Source: Dendrosporobacter quercicolus (GTDB taxonomy: Bacteria; Bacillota; Negativicutes; DSM-1736; Dendrosporobacteraceae). From it: DNA of 64,000 bases. This document shows positions 16,748 to 24,773 of this stretch, piece after piece. The notes under the pieces are model-generated. The model ran no database searches, had not been told where the DNA came from, and was given only the letters and a program-made list of their open reading frames with translations. Numbering within the stretch: the first letter of the stretch is position 1; each line of letters begins with the position of its first letter. The stretch lies in NCBI RefSeq assembly GCF_900104455.1, contig NZ_FNHB01000005.1:124001-188000 (forward strand), given 5' to 3'. The position numbers were made by a program, and so were the translations under genes.

Positions 16748-16815
16748 AGGTACACATAAAAACGTGACACCCAAAAGGTTGTTAAGAGGACGGGGGCGTC
16801 GTTTCCGGGAATCCG

Positions 16816-17262
16816 TCAGGGCGATGTCTGAACGGAAGCGTTTTCCTGGTCAGGCTGGCGGGCGGGCGGTTCTACCGGTACATATTTTTCTACTTTAACA
16901 TTGAGCGGGAGGACAATTGAACTGGAAATTGCCTGGCGGTCTTCCGTATAGGCGGGGGTAAATACCGATTTTTGCAGAGAATCAATAACGGCCTGATCAA
17001 AAGCCGGATCGCCCGAACTTGTGATGACTTCTACATTGCTGTCCATGGTTCCCGTGTCCAATATTGTCGCCTTGATTTTCACCAGTACGGTCTGCTCCGA
17101 ATATTTGCCGGTTAGCTCGGGGGTAAGGGCAATTGGCGCTAAGGACAGAATCCGGGGCGGAGTGGCGGGCGTCTGGTCTTTAGCCAGCGCCGGGACAGAC
17201 AGGCCCATCAGGATGAGTAACATAACCACAGTGATCCGTTGCATTTTAGGGAAATATTTCAT
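16816..17262 (-). CDS. Secreted TonB C-terminal-domain protein
   Basis: Starting at ATG 17262 (AGAAGGTG upstream) the protein has 149 residues. A signal peptide or anchor (residues about 9-28, VVMLLILMGLSVPALA) is followed by a short linker and a TonB_C-type domain with VLVKIKATILDTG, SSGDPAFDQAVIDSLQKSVFTPA and a final VPLNVKVE-like strand. It lacks the proline-rich spacer of a full TonB, so it may interact with other periplasmic or outer-membrane partners. It is divergent from the exbB-exbD-tonB side, across the Fur-like region. Confidence 0.8.
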   Translation of the reverse strand: MKYFPKMQRITVVMLLILMGLSVPALAKDQTPATPPRILSLAPIALTPELTGKYSEQTVLVKIKATILDTGTMDSNVEVITSSGDPAFDQAVIDSLQKSVFTPAYTEDRQAISSSIVLPLNVKVEKYVPVEPPARQPDQENASVQTSP

Positions 17263-17467
17263 ACAAAACCACACCTTCTCTTTTTTTCTATACGTTTCGG
17301 CATCAGAAATAAAATTCCCTGCTTTGATAATCAATCTTATTTAAATTCGGCATTGACCAAAATACGGCAGCAGGGTAGGGGTGTTTACAGCTGAGCAGGA
17401 CGGAAAAGGGAGTGAAGCTTGCGCATAATAATCCCAAATAATATAATTACACTTTTTTTATCACAAC

Positions 17468-17531
17468 TTTACCTTAGGCAGTGATGTTTGTGGTGATAAA
17501 GATTCTCAGTCTGTGCCCTGCCTAAGGTAAA
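17468..17531. repeat. 14-bp inverted repeat with 36-nt loop
   Basis: TTTACCTTAGGCAG (17468-17481) is repeated perfectly inverted at 17518-17531. A second partial pairing, TTATCACAAC near 17458 with TGTGGTGATAA near 17490, would compete with it, giving an attenuator-like pair of alternative folds. No gene lies within; it is in the large gap 17263-18460. Confidence 0.5.
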
Positions 17532-17551
17532 ACGAAAGGATGAAAAATTGG

Positions 17552-17565
17552 TTATCATAATCATT
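17552..17565. promoter_or_regulatory. Fur-box-like site 1
   Basis: TTATCATAATCATT resembles half-sites of the Fur consensus GATAATGATAATCATTATC. It lies in the gap upstream of the decayed tolC and exbB operon and divergent to the TonB-domain gene. Confidence 0.45.
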
Positions 17566-17686
17566 GCTAAGCGCCAAATATCTTGCTATAATATCTAAAT
17601 AAGCGGTAGTAAGTTGGCCCACAATTGGGTAATCCGTTTGAGGATTGCCAACGGCGTTATTTTGCGGCACTATTGCAATATTCAAA

Positions 17687-17701
17687 TGATAATGATTGAT
17701 A
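17687..17701. promoter_or_regulatory. Fur-box-like site 2
   Basis: TGATAATGATTGATA matches the 7-1-7 Fur form TGATAAT-n-ATTATCA perfectly in its first half and partly in the second. Together with site 1 it suggests iron control of the TonB energisation genes. Confidence 0.5.
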
Positions 17702-17965
17702 TTCGCAACACCTTCTTTAATTTACTCAGCAATCATTTACTTACATAGCTAATTTTACATTTACGGAAGGAGCAGCAGAGTCTATGGATAAACGCCGGCG
17801 CTGCGCTCAGGTAAAACGGACTTTAGTTTGCCGTCCGGCATGACAATGAATTCTGCTGCCATATGAAGGGCTGGAATCCAATGCTGCAATCATGCGCCGC
17901 ATAACGGGCGGGCTGGTTGCTTTGCCCCCTCAACCGGCCACGTCGGCGAAAAGGGGTGAGCGCAA

Positions 17966-18440
17966 GTGCGTATTCATTCAACTGCCGCCAAACTGACATT
18001 GATACTGCTATGCTGGAGTACGGCCAGTATCAGTCATGCTTCCCCCCGGTCACGCTGACCCTGCCGCTCAGCATCAACATGGCAATAACCAACAGCCATG
18101 CCGTAAGAATGGCCGAGCTGGATGCGGCAAAGGCTGCTTAACCATAAAGAAGAACCGTTTACTGGCCTACAGTCAGTATGACGCACGAGCACCTAAACCT
18201 GAGTATGGCAACTAAGTCATTGCTCGTCTGCCGCTGTTTGACAATGGCCGCGCCAAAAGCCTGATAAAGCCGGTTTTTGCTTACCAGGAGAGTCAGCCGG
18301 CATCGGCGGCGTTCTGGCCGCTCACGGCGCTCTGATTACTGCCAAGGCCAATGATAGCAGCGCTCGTTACACTGCCGCTGTTCTACTGAGCGGCAAGACT
18401 GAACCATCCCCAATGATCAGGCGTGCATCGCCAAATCTCT
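17966..18440 (+). pseudogene. Decayed TolC-family outer-membrane efflux protein
   Basis: A GTG at 17966 (GGGGTGAG upstream) opens a clear signal peptide (AAKLTLILLCWSTASISHA) in frame 2. At a C6 tract (18042-18047) coding shifts to frame 1 for LTLPLSINMAITNSHAVRMAELDAAKA, the TolC N-terminal helix pattern. From 18141 it continues in frame 0, with one internal TAA, and contains ARLPLFDNGRAKS, the family's mid-protein motif. A last piece in frame 2 (ALITAKANDSSARYTAAVLL) resembles the C-terminal helix. Only about 475 bp remain of an expected 1.3 kb, so deletions as well as frameshifts have occurred. A 19-codon ORF with AAGGAG at 17784 lies upstream, unassigned. Confidence 0.65.
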
Positions 18441-18460
18441 AAACAAAAGGAGCTACCCCC

Positions 18461-19108
18461 ATGGACTTTATTATGAACACTATTGATTTGTTTCACAAAG
18501 GCGGCCCGGTAATGTATTTGCTGTTGGCCTGCTCATTATTCGTTGTAACCATATCGGTTGAGCGATTCCTGTATTACCGCAGCCTGAACACTGACGCAAA
18601 GGTCTTTCATAACAAGCTGCAGACGCTTTTGGAGAAACATAATGTTAATGAAGCGGCGCAGTTCTGCCAGCAGTCTTCATCCGCAGTCGCAGAGGTGGCG
18701 TCAGCCGGGCTGCAGGCAAATCTGCGCGGCGCTCAGGCCGACGTTGCAGTGGAAGGCGCTGCAGCTTTAACTTGCTCCCGCCTGCGCGAGTATCTGGATG
18801 ATCTTAGTACAATTGTTACCTTATCGCCGCTGTTAGGCTTGCTGGGTACGGTTATCGGCATGATTGGGTCATTTAGCGTGTTAAACGTTCAGTCCGGTCA
18901 GCCGATGGCGATAACCGGCGGGGTTGGAGAAGCGCTGATCGCGACGGCTACCGGACTGAGTGTGGCGACGCTGGCACTGGTGGCGCACAGCTATTTCTCG
19001 CGCCAGGTAAATAAATTAGTTACCGATGTCGAGCAAATAGCGGCAATGGTGATCGGCTATTTGCCGGCAAAGAAAACAAACCGGAGAGATGCTCATGAAA
19101 TTGCGTAG
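18461..19108 (+). CDS. exbB: ExbB/TolQ-family proton channel subunit
   Basis: The 215-residue protein has three membrane helices: residues about 15-37, then LSPLLGLLGTVIGMIGSF, then ITGGVGEALIATATGLSVATLALV. The last two carry the MotA/TolQ/ExbB signature that forms the proton path. With ExbD it uses proton-motive force to energise TonB, needed only in cells with an outer membrane. AAGGAG lies 7 bases before the ATG. It is followed by exbD (overlap) and tonB, all in one operon. Confidence 0.95.
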   Translation: MDFIMNTIDLFHKGGPVMYLLLACSLFVVTISVERFLYYRSLNTDAKVFHNKLQTLLEKHNVNEAAQFCQQSSSAVAEVASAGLQANLRGAQADVAVEGAAALTCSRLREYLDDLSTIVTLSPLLGLLGTVIGMIGSFSVLNVQSGQPMAITGGVGEALIATATGLSVATLALVAHSYFSRQVNKLVTDVEQIAAMVIGYLPAKKTNRRDAHEIA

Positions 19109-19502
19109 TTTACGGGTGGAAAACCAGCCTCAACTGATGATTATCCCGATGATTGACATCATTTTCTTCCTGCTGGTATTTTTTATGATGAGCACCCTTT
19201 ATATGGTCGAGCAGCATACCATTCCGGTTAACCTGCCGCAGGCTGCGGCATCCCAGCAGGATAAACCGCAGAGCATCAATGTAACGGTGCTGGAAAACGG
19301 CAACGTTATGTTCAATATGGAAGAAATGCCGGTAAATCTGCTGGCCAAACGGGTGAATTTAGAATTGGGCAAACAATCGGATACCGTATTTATCCTTAGA
19401 GGGGACAAACAGGTTCCCTATGGACAGGTAATCGCGGTATTGGATGAGTTGAAACTTTCAGGCGCCCAGCGGGTGGCGGTGGCAGTCGAGAAGGTGAGGT
19501 AA
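19095..19502 (+). CDS. exbD: ExbD/TolR-family subunit
   Basis: The start at ATG 19095 has GGAGAG 6 bases upstream, better than the in-frame ATG at 19089. The 135-residue protein has a short cytoplasmic N-terminus, one membrane helix starting at MIDIIFFLLVFFMM with the conserved proton-carrying aspartate (IPMIDIIF), and a periplasmic domain ending ILRGDKQVPYGQVIAVLDELK. It completes the ExbB-ExbD motor. The gene overlaps exbB by 14 bp and precedes tonB by 4 bp. Confidence 0.95.
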   Translation: MKLRSLRVENQPQLMIIPMIDIIFFLLVFFMMSTLYMVEQHTIPVNLPQAAASQQDKPQSINVTVLENGNVMFNMEEMPVNLLAKRVNLELGKQSDTVFILRGDKQVPYGQVIAVLDELKLSGAQRVAVAVEKVR

Positions 19503-19506
19503 AACG

Positions 19507-20223
19507 ATGAGCTATACAAATCAGTGGCGCAAAGCCATGTCAGTATCGGTTTTCCTGCATTTTCTGGTGTTTGCGGCCGCTGGCTTCCTTAGTATCGGGC
19601 TGACTGCGCCGGCGCTGCCGGCGGAAGAAGTAATCATGGAGATGGATCTGGTCAGTGATCCTTTGGCTGACCGGGCCGGGCCGACACCGGAACCTGCGCC
19701 GCCACAGGCGCCTGAGCCTGCGCCGATAGAGCCTGCGCCCACCGAGCCGCAGCCGCCAGCCAGCCAGCCGGTTCCTGAGCCGGTGGTCGCTTCAGATGAA
19801 ATTGCCCCGACTCAGGCAGCTCCCGTGGCAGCTCCCGCGCCTAAGCCTGCGCCCTCGCCCGCGCCGCGCGGCGGCGGCGGCCGAAAGTCAGCACCGGCTG
19901 CTGCTGCATCGGGCGGCGGCGGTGGCGGATCGCAAAGCGGGATCGCAGCGCCAGGCGTTTTATCCAAAGTTGAACCATCTTATCCGCCGGCAGCGCGCAA
20001 AGCCGGTCACGAAGGGGTCGCCGTTTTGCGGGTAAAGGTGTTGAGCAATGGCCGGCCGGATGAGGTGTCGGTGACCAGTTCGAGCGGTTCCCCGCTATTG
20101 GATGATGCGGCGGTGTCTGCGGTGAGAAAATGGCGGTTTATACCGGCCAAGGACCGCAGAAGCGGAAAGACAGTGCCGGCTTTTATAAGGCTGCCGGTTT
20201 CGTTTAAACTGAGGTCAAGCTGA
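19507..20223 (+). CDS. tonB: Energy transducer TonB
   Basis: The 238-residue protein has an N-terminal anchor helix (about 12-32), a long Pro/Ala/Glu-rich spacer with EPAP-type repeats (about 55-125), a glycine-rich patch (GGGGGG), and a C-terminal TonB domain (about 145-238). In that domain VEPSYPPAARKAGHEGVAVL and VRKWRFIPAK are diagnostic. It transmits energy from ExbBD to outer-membrane receptors for iron chelates or cobalamin. No receptor gene is present in the window, so it must serve receptors encoded elsewhere. Confidence 0.95.
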   Translation: MSYTNQWRKAMSVSVFLHFLVFAAAGFLSIGLTAPALPAEEVIMEMDLVSDPLADRAGPTPEPAPPQAPEPAPIEPAPTEPQPPASQPVPEPVVASDEIAPTQAAPVAAPAPKPAPSPAPRGGGGRKSAPAAAASGGGGGGSQSGIAAPGVLSKVEPSYPPAARKAGHEGVAVLRVKVLSNGRPDEVSVTSSSGSPLLDDAAVSAVRKWRFIPAKDRRSGKTVPAFIRLPVSFKLRSS

Positions 20224-20265
20224 GATAAAGCCGGGCGCCGATACTTATAATTTACGATATTCCGT

Positions 20266-20302
20266 AACCGCCATCCGGGATCAAACCGGGTGGCGGTTTT
20301 TG
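20266..20302 (+). terminator. Terminator of the exbB-exbD-tonB operon
   Basis: AACCGCCATCCGG pairs with CCGGGTGGCGGTT (one G-U) around a short loop and is followed by T5, 42 bases after the tonB stop. Confidence 0.85.
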
Positions 20303-20373
20303 GCGCGGCCGGCCAAGGCAATGCCGCTGTGGTGCAGCAGAGAAACCGCGCTGCGGACGGAATCCGGCGGAAA

Positions 20374-20415
20374 AAAGGAGCACCTTCTTTATCTGCATAA
20401 AGAAGGTGCTCCTTT
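20374..20415 (-). terminator. Terminator of the P-type ATPase gene cluster
   Basis: A perfect 18-bp stem (20374-20391 with 20398-20415) with a 6-nt loop is followed by T6 on the minus strand, 25 bases past the stop of the small protein gene. Confidence 0.9.
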
Positions 20416-20439
20416 AATGAAAACAAGTAAATATCAGGC

Positions 20440-20652
20440 TTAGTTTTGAACCTGTCTTTCCGCAATCAAGTCTTCCAGGCGTTCTTTTTGACGTACGAGT
20501 TCATCCAAAGGCGGTTCACCTACTCCGGCGGCAATGGCAGGGGCCTGCGGGGCCATTGCCCGAGCGGATTGCTCAGACATAAGTTTGTAACCGAACGCTC
20601 CGGCAATTGTACCTACTACTAGTCCAATCCAAAAATCACTTCTTGTAAACAT
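20440..20652 (-). CDS. Small membrane-anchored protein, YtxH-like
   Basis: From ATG 20652 (AAAGGAGG upstream; an in-frame GTG overlaps that ribosome site and is unlikely) the protein has 70 residues. An N-terminal helix with small residues (FWIGLVVGTIAGAFGYKLM) is followed by an Ala/Pro linker and a short charged helix (LVRQKERLEDLIAERQ). This anchor-plus-coil layout resembles YtxH-type proteins. It lies 35 bp after the P-type ATPase gene and shares its terminator, so it probably belongs to the same metal-handling operon. Confidence 0.75.
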   Translation of the reverse strand: MFTRSDFWIGLVVGTIAGAFGYKLMSEQSARAMAPQAPAIAAGVGEPPLDELVRQKERLEDLIAERQVQN

Positions 20653-20687
20653 GTAGTTCACCTCCTTTCGAGATCGGGGATGGGTAT

Positions 20688-22802
20688 TTACCAGGGCTTC
20701 TTCGTTACCATCAGCAGCCGGGCGCTGTTTAATACAACGCCAACCGTAGCCGCGTTATGAATGAGCGCCGAAACCATTGGATTGGTCCGGCCGACGGCGC
20801 CAAGCAGCATGGCTGCCGTATTCACCGCGATGGTAGTGGCAAAGTTCTGCCGGACAATCTTCATCGTATGTTTGCCCAGAGTTACAACTTCGGACAGTAC
20901 CAGCGGATCTTCAGAATTAATGGTAATAGCCGCTGATTCGACCGCAATATCCGTGCGGCGGCCGCCCATGGCAACGCCAACATCGGCGAAGGCCAGAGCC
21001 GGAGCGTCGTTAACGCCGTCGCCAATCATCAGGACCTGTGAGCGGCGTTGCATTTTGGTAATCAAGGCCGCTTTATCTTCCGGCATTACTTCGGCATGAT
21101 AGGCGTCGATATCCAGGGCGGAAGCGACATGCTTGGCGACCTGTTCGGTATCGCCTGTAATCATGACAATTTCATCAATGCCCTGCCGCCGCAATTGATT
21201 GATGGTTTTTTTCCAGGTCGGGCGGATAGGGTCGCTGACGATGAGCATTCCTAACAATTTTTGATCGCGGGCAGTATAAATGAGATTATAGCCATGCTCA
21301 GAACCGGGTTCGGCGCCGAAACCAGCGCTTTGAACCTGGTTTTCCTGCATAAAGCGCCAACTGCCGACCAGGACGGAACCGCCGCGAATCTCATCGAAAT
21401 CAGGCACCTGGGCCCGGATGCCCCGGGCAACGATGGTTTCGGTGTCGGTATGCGGCGGGATTGTCCATCCCTGGTGTTCAACATGCTCTAAAATGGCTGC
21501 CGCCAGCGGATGGGAAGAATGATATTCCGCGGAAGCCGCCAGCAGCAGCAACTCCCGCTCCTGAATTCCGGGCGCGGTTTTTATTGACACAACCTGTGGT
21601 TTTCCAATGGTAATGGTGCCGGTTTTATCAAGTGCGACGGTATCTACTCCGGCCAGCAGTTCGATATAATTGCCGCCTTTAACCAGTACCCCGCGGCTGG
21701 CGGCGCGGCCAATAGCCGCCGAGATGGCGGTGGCTGTGGAAAGCTTAAGACCGCAGGAAAAATCAATGAACAGCATATTTAAGACACGCTGCCAGTCTTT
21801 TGTCGCTCCGTAAACCAAACCGGCGGCAATAAAAGAAATCGGCACAAGCATATTTGACATGCGTTCGGCGAAGTTTTGCACCGGCGCACGTCTGGTTTGA
21901 GCTTCTTCCACCATATGCACAATCCGGGCTACGGCAGTATCGTCACCGAGTTTTTCAACCAGGACTTCCAGGAAGCCGTTTTGGAGCACAGTGCCGGCAT
22001 AGACATTGTCGCCAGGCGTTTTCTCTACCGGGATATATTCACCGGTAATGGAAGACTGGTCAACCGCAGCCGCTCCTGACAGCACTTTGCCGTCGACGCA
22101 GATTTTTTCGCCCAAATGGACGCCGATCCGGTCGCCTAATTGCAGGCTGGTTACGGCAACCCGCATTTCATGGCCGTTTTCTTCAATTTTCCAGACATAT
22201 TGCTCGTCCAGCCGGAGCAAATTGGAAATATGCTTGCGGGCGCGTTCGGCGGTGAAGGTAGTAAGCGTTTCGGCAAAGTTGGAAAGGGTCAGCAGGGTTA
22301 AGCTTGACTCTGGTTTACCGCTTAATACGGAGGCTACCACTGCCGTGGCTGTCAATGTATCGGCATTCGGCTGACGATCAACAAGCAGGCTGCGAATTCC
22401 GCTGGCGATGTAATGCCGGGCAGATAACAGCACAAAGGCGCTGCGGGCCAGATACAGGGTATTGAACATACCGGGAGCGGCCATGCGCAATAATTGCAGG
22501 CCGACGAAACCAACGCCGGTCAAAATTGTTTCCCGGCGGTGCTCAGCAAGTGATAAATGCAGTTCTTCAGCAGGCTGCTTGCTTAACGGCGACAAAGGCC
22601 TTGCTGTGCAGGCCGCTTGCTGGAGGATGGTATTTACTTTATTGAGCGGTAGAAAACCGTCATAATAAACAACAACTTTTCCGTTGACGCCGGCCGATGC
22701 GCTGACGACGGTCGGAATGAGCCGGATACGTGCTTCGATGATTGTTTTTTGGCGGTCTGATAGGGAGGGGCTGAGGGGAAATGCTATATACCGGTATGAC
22801 AT
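20688..22802 (-). CDS. P1B-type heavy-metal transporting ATPase (FezB-like)
   Basis: Starting at ATG 22802, which overlaps the upstream stop as TAATG, the protein has 704 residues. It shows the full P-type core: TGE loop (SSITGEYIPVEK), phosphorylated aspartate in LDKTGTITIG (about residue 392), SSHPLAAAI, and the GDGVND hinge. The metal-path motif in helix M4 is FSCGLKLSTATA (about residue 348), not CPC or SPC, which puts it outside the Cu, Zn and Co groups and near the P1B-6 type. The degenerate N-terminal HMA-like region lacks CxxC. P1B-6 ATPases (FezB) load iron into ferrosomes; iron is the likely but unproven substrate. Confidence 0.88.
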   Translation of the reverse strand: MSYRYIAFPLSPSLSDRQKTIIEARIRLIPTVVSASAGVNGKVVVYYDGFLPLNKVNTILQQAACTARPLSPLSKQPAEELHLSLAEHRRETILTGVGFVGLQLLRMAAPGMFNTLYLARSAFVLLSARHYIASGIRSLLVDRQPNADTLTATAVVASVLSGKPESSLTLLTLSNFAETLTTFTAERARKHISNLLRLDEQYVWKIEENGHEMRVAVTSLQLGDRIGVHLGEKICVDGKVLSGAAAVDQSSITGEYIPVEKTPGDNVYAGTVLQNGFLEVLVEKLGDDTAVARIVHMVEEAQTRRAPVQNFAERMSNMLVPISFIAAGLVYGATKDWQRVLNMLFIDFSCGLKLSTATAISAAIGRAASRGVLVKGGNYIELLAGVDTVALDKTGTITIGKPQVVSIKTAPGIQERELLLLAASAEYHSSHPLAAAILEHVEHQGWTIPPHTDTETIVARGIRAQVPDFDEIRGGSVLVGSWRFMQENQVQSAGFGAEPGSEHGYNLIYTARDQKLLGMLIVSDPIRPTWKKTINQLRRQGIDEIVMITGDTEQVAKHVASALDIDAYHAEVMPEDKAALITKMQRRSQVLMIGDGVNDAPALAFADVGVAMGGRRTDIAVESAAITINSEDPLVLSEVVTLGKHTMKIVRQNFATTIAVNTAAMLLGAVGRTNPMVSALIHNAATVGVVLNSARLLMVTKKPW

Positions 22803-23326
22803 TAGTCTCGTCCTCTCAGCAAAGCGTAAGCCCACCATATCATTTGCGAGCCGGAAGGCCGCTGCCCGGTTGTCCACATTTTTAATCCGCCCCAAACCGT
22901 AAAGCCTACTGCCAGCAGTGTACGAAGATCAAGAATGCGGTTGGTCTTTTTAAATATATTGCGGTTCAGCCGGTGAAAAGTCCGCCGGATGTCAGCGCCC
23001 AGCCGGCCGTATTGATCATGCGGTTCAGGGATTCTATGCAGCTGCTCCAGAAAATTGACTAACAGGTCGATATAATCGTCAGTGCAAGTGTACTCGATCA
23101 GTATGCTGCCGGATAACGGAGAAAACTGTACTTTTATTAATCCGGGTATTGCCGGCAGCTGCTGTTCCCAGCGGCGGGCCAGCCTGGGATTATTGCAGAG
23201 CTCCTCGTGGTGGTAGCGGCGTCTGCCGGGCAGGGAATGCACCAGGCGAAAGCCCTGGCTGCCAAGCAGGCCGTTAAGCTGGTGACCGGCCGACAGGCCT
23301 AAAGCCAGACCGGATAAATATGACAT
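22802..23326 (-). CDS. HMA2-like domain protein with SLPGR motif (Fez-type)
   Basis: The 174-residue protein has an N-terminal glycine-rich hydrophobic stretch, the motif HSLPGRRRYH (about residues 30-39), a ferredoxin-like fold resembling HMA domains but without CxxC (LPAIPGLIKVQFSPLSGSILIEY), and a C-terminal hydrophobic helix (about 135-150). SLPGR-type motifs occur near the N-termini of ferrosome-associated proteins, as I recall. It is translationally coupled to the P-type ATPase and follows a related protein by 5 bp. Metal binding must use residues other than the usual cysteine pair. Confidence 0.75.
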   Translation of the reverse strand: MSYLSGLALGLSAGHQLNGLLGSQGFRLVHSLPGRRRYHHEELCNNPRLARRWEQQLPAIPGLIKVQFSPLSGSILIEYTCTDDYIDLLVNFLEQLHRIPEPHDQYGRLGADIRRTFHRLNRNIFKKTNRILDLRTLLAVGFTVWGGLKMWTTGQRPSGSQMIWWAYALLRGRD

Positions 23327-23331
23327 TTACA

Positions 23332-23820
23332 TCACCGTCCGTATTGTTTTGCGGCAAGCTGTTCCAATTCTTGCAGCAAAGGATTATTGGCTATTTTTTC
23401 CGGTGCATATTCAATGAGCACCGAACCGGTCAGAGTATTTACCGAAAAATTGGTTACCTCCGGAGCGGCTTCCAATTGCCGGCGGATTTCAGCCGCTATG
23501 CCGGCGTTATTGACCAAATGCCGGGAATATAGGCGAACACGTCCCCGGATATAGTGTAATACCTGGACTTGCTGCAATAAATAGGTTTTTTTGGCGGAAT
23601 TGGTCATTTTTTTATACTGGGACAATAAATCCATTGGCTGTCGCTCCTTTTGAAGGTGGCAGGATACCTGCCGCCGGTGCTGCCAGGTATGAATAACCGT
23701 CAATAAGCCGAAGCAGATGCCAAGCCATACATGATACCGTTTACTAAAAGGCAGGGATAATAAACTGCTAAAGAAAGTAAGCGCCAATCCCAGATCAATC
23801 CGGCCATGGTGAAATGACAT
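23332..23820 (-). CDS. HMA2-like membrane protein with RGRVR motif (Fez-type)
   Basis: First gene of the ATPase operon; AAGGAGG precedes the ATG. The 162 residues comprise two N-terminal hydrophobic segments (about 9-24 and 31-46), a basic linker, then VLHYIRGRVRLYS followed by a CxxC-free HMA-like fold (APEVTNFSVNTLTGSVLIEYA). It has the same domain order and NTLTGSVLIEY strand as the neighbour's SPLSGSILIEY, so the two are diverged paralogues. Their exclusive association with a P1B-6-like ATPase suggests a membrane iron-compartment or metal-transfer role. Confidence 0.75.
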   Translation of the reverse strand: MSFHHGRIDLGLALTFFSSLLSLPFSKRYHVWLGICFGLLTVIHTWQHRRQVSCHLQKERQPMDLLSQYKKMTNSAKKTYLLQQVQVLHYIRGRVRLYSRHLVNNAGIAAEIRRQLEAAPEVTNFSVNTLTGSVLIEYAPEKIANNPLLQELEQLAAKQYGR

Positions 23821-23882
23821 TTATTCGCCTCCTTCCGGCGCTGTTTGACAAGGAATTCCCTGATCAAACAATATTTTAGAAA

Positions 23883-23912
23883 ATTGTACCATTCAGGCAA
23901 TCATACTGTCAA
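23883..23912 (-). promoter_or_regulatory. Sigma-A promoter of the P-type ATPase operon
   Basis: On the minus strand TTGACA (23912-23907) and TACAAT (23888-23883) are spaced 18 bp, about 63 bases before the first ATG. No clear Fur box overlaps it. Confidence 0.75.
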
Positions 23913-23969
23913 TAAAATTAGGGCTGATAAGGTATCAGGCAGTATTTATGCCCGGCAGGTTCCAAGAAT

Positions 23970-24067
23970 TTTGCGGTTAAGGAAAATGTGGTATGATAAG
24001 GGTAAGAACTGCTGTGGGCTAAGCGCAGGAGAAGCCGGGTAACTTCCGGACCGGGAGGCTGCACAGC
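23970..24067 (+). promoter_or_regulatory. Promoter candidate and leader of the two-component operon
   Basis: TTTGCG (23970-23975) and TATGAT (23992-23997) spaced 16 bp form a plausible promoter. The transcript would start with a roughly 75-base leader whose ends, GCTGTG (24010) and CACAGC (24062), can pair and enclose a GC-rich hairpin just before the ribosome site AAAGGAG. Confidence 0.45.
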
Positions 24068-24080
24068 GAAAGGAGCAGCC

Positions 24081-24773
24081 ATGCGGATATTATTAGCTGA
24101 AGATGACCTGCGGCTGGGTAAGCTGGTTAAACATATGCTGGAGAAAGAAAAAATGGCTGTTGACTGGGTTGTACAGGGCGACACGGCTTTTGAATATGCT
24201 ATGTATACAGCCTATGACGTGATTGTCCTGGACTGGATGATGCCGGTTGAAACCGGCATTAGGGTCTGTGAACGGCTGAGAGAAGAGGGGTATCAAAGAA
24301 GCATCCTGATGCTGACCGCCCGGGATGAATTATGCGACCGGGTACGCGGCTTAAATTCAGGCGCGGATGATTATGTAGTCAAGCCATTTGAATTTGTCGA
24401 ACTGCTGGCGCGCATCAGAGCCCTGGGGCGCCGGGGCGGTTTGCAGCTTAAAGCAGATACCATACGGGTTGGCGATCTGCTCCTGAGCCGTTCCACGCAT
24501 CTGGTGAAACGCGGTGACCGGGAAATTCAATTAACCGGCCGGGAATTTCAACTGCTGGATTTGCTGATTCAGAATAATGGACACGTTTTGGCCAAGGAGA
24601 TTCTGCTGGACCGGGTCTGGGGGCTGGAGAGCGAGGTTACGCCGAATAATCTGGAAGCCTATGTTCGCTTATTGCGGAAAAAAATTGATTTTCCCGGCGA
24701 ACCGGAACTTATTCACAATGTGCGGGGAATTGGCTATAAACTGGAGGTAACGGATGTTCAGAAAGATCCGTAA
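24081..24773 (+). CDS. OmpR-family response regulator
   Basis: The 230-residue protein has a receiver domain with phospho-acceptor D51 (VIVLDWMMP), acidic pocket EDD near residues 7-9, and the conserved lysine in YVVKPFEF. The C-terminal winged helix (about 128-222) carries LTGREFQLLDLLIQNNG and VRLLRKKID with VRGIGYKL. AAAGGAG precedes the ATG. It is co-transcribed with the overlapping histidine kinase and lies divergent from the P-type ATPase operon, which is an obvious candidate target. The signal is unknown. Confidence 0.93.
   Translation: MRILLAEDDLRLGKLVKHMLEKEKMAVDWVVQGDTAFEYAMYTAYDVIVLDWMMPVETGIRVCERLREEGYQRSILMLTARDELCDRVRGLNSGADDYVVKPFEFVELLARIRALGRRGGLQLKADTIRVGDLLLSRSTHLVKRGDREIQLTGREFQLLDLLIQNNGHVLAKEILLDRVWGLESEVTPNNLEAYVRLLRKKIDFPGEPELIHNVRGIGYKLEVTDVQKDP

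Noticed and set aside
19670-19870. Tandem DNA repeat in tonB
   Set aside because: The periodic Pro-Ala-Glu codons are the normal spacer of TonB, not an independent repeat element.
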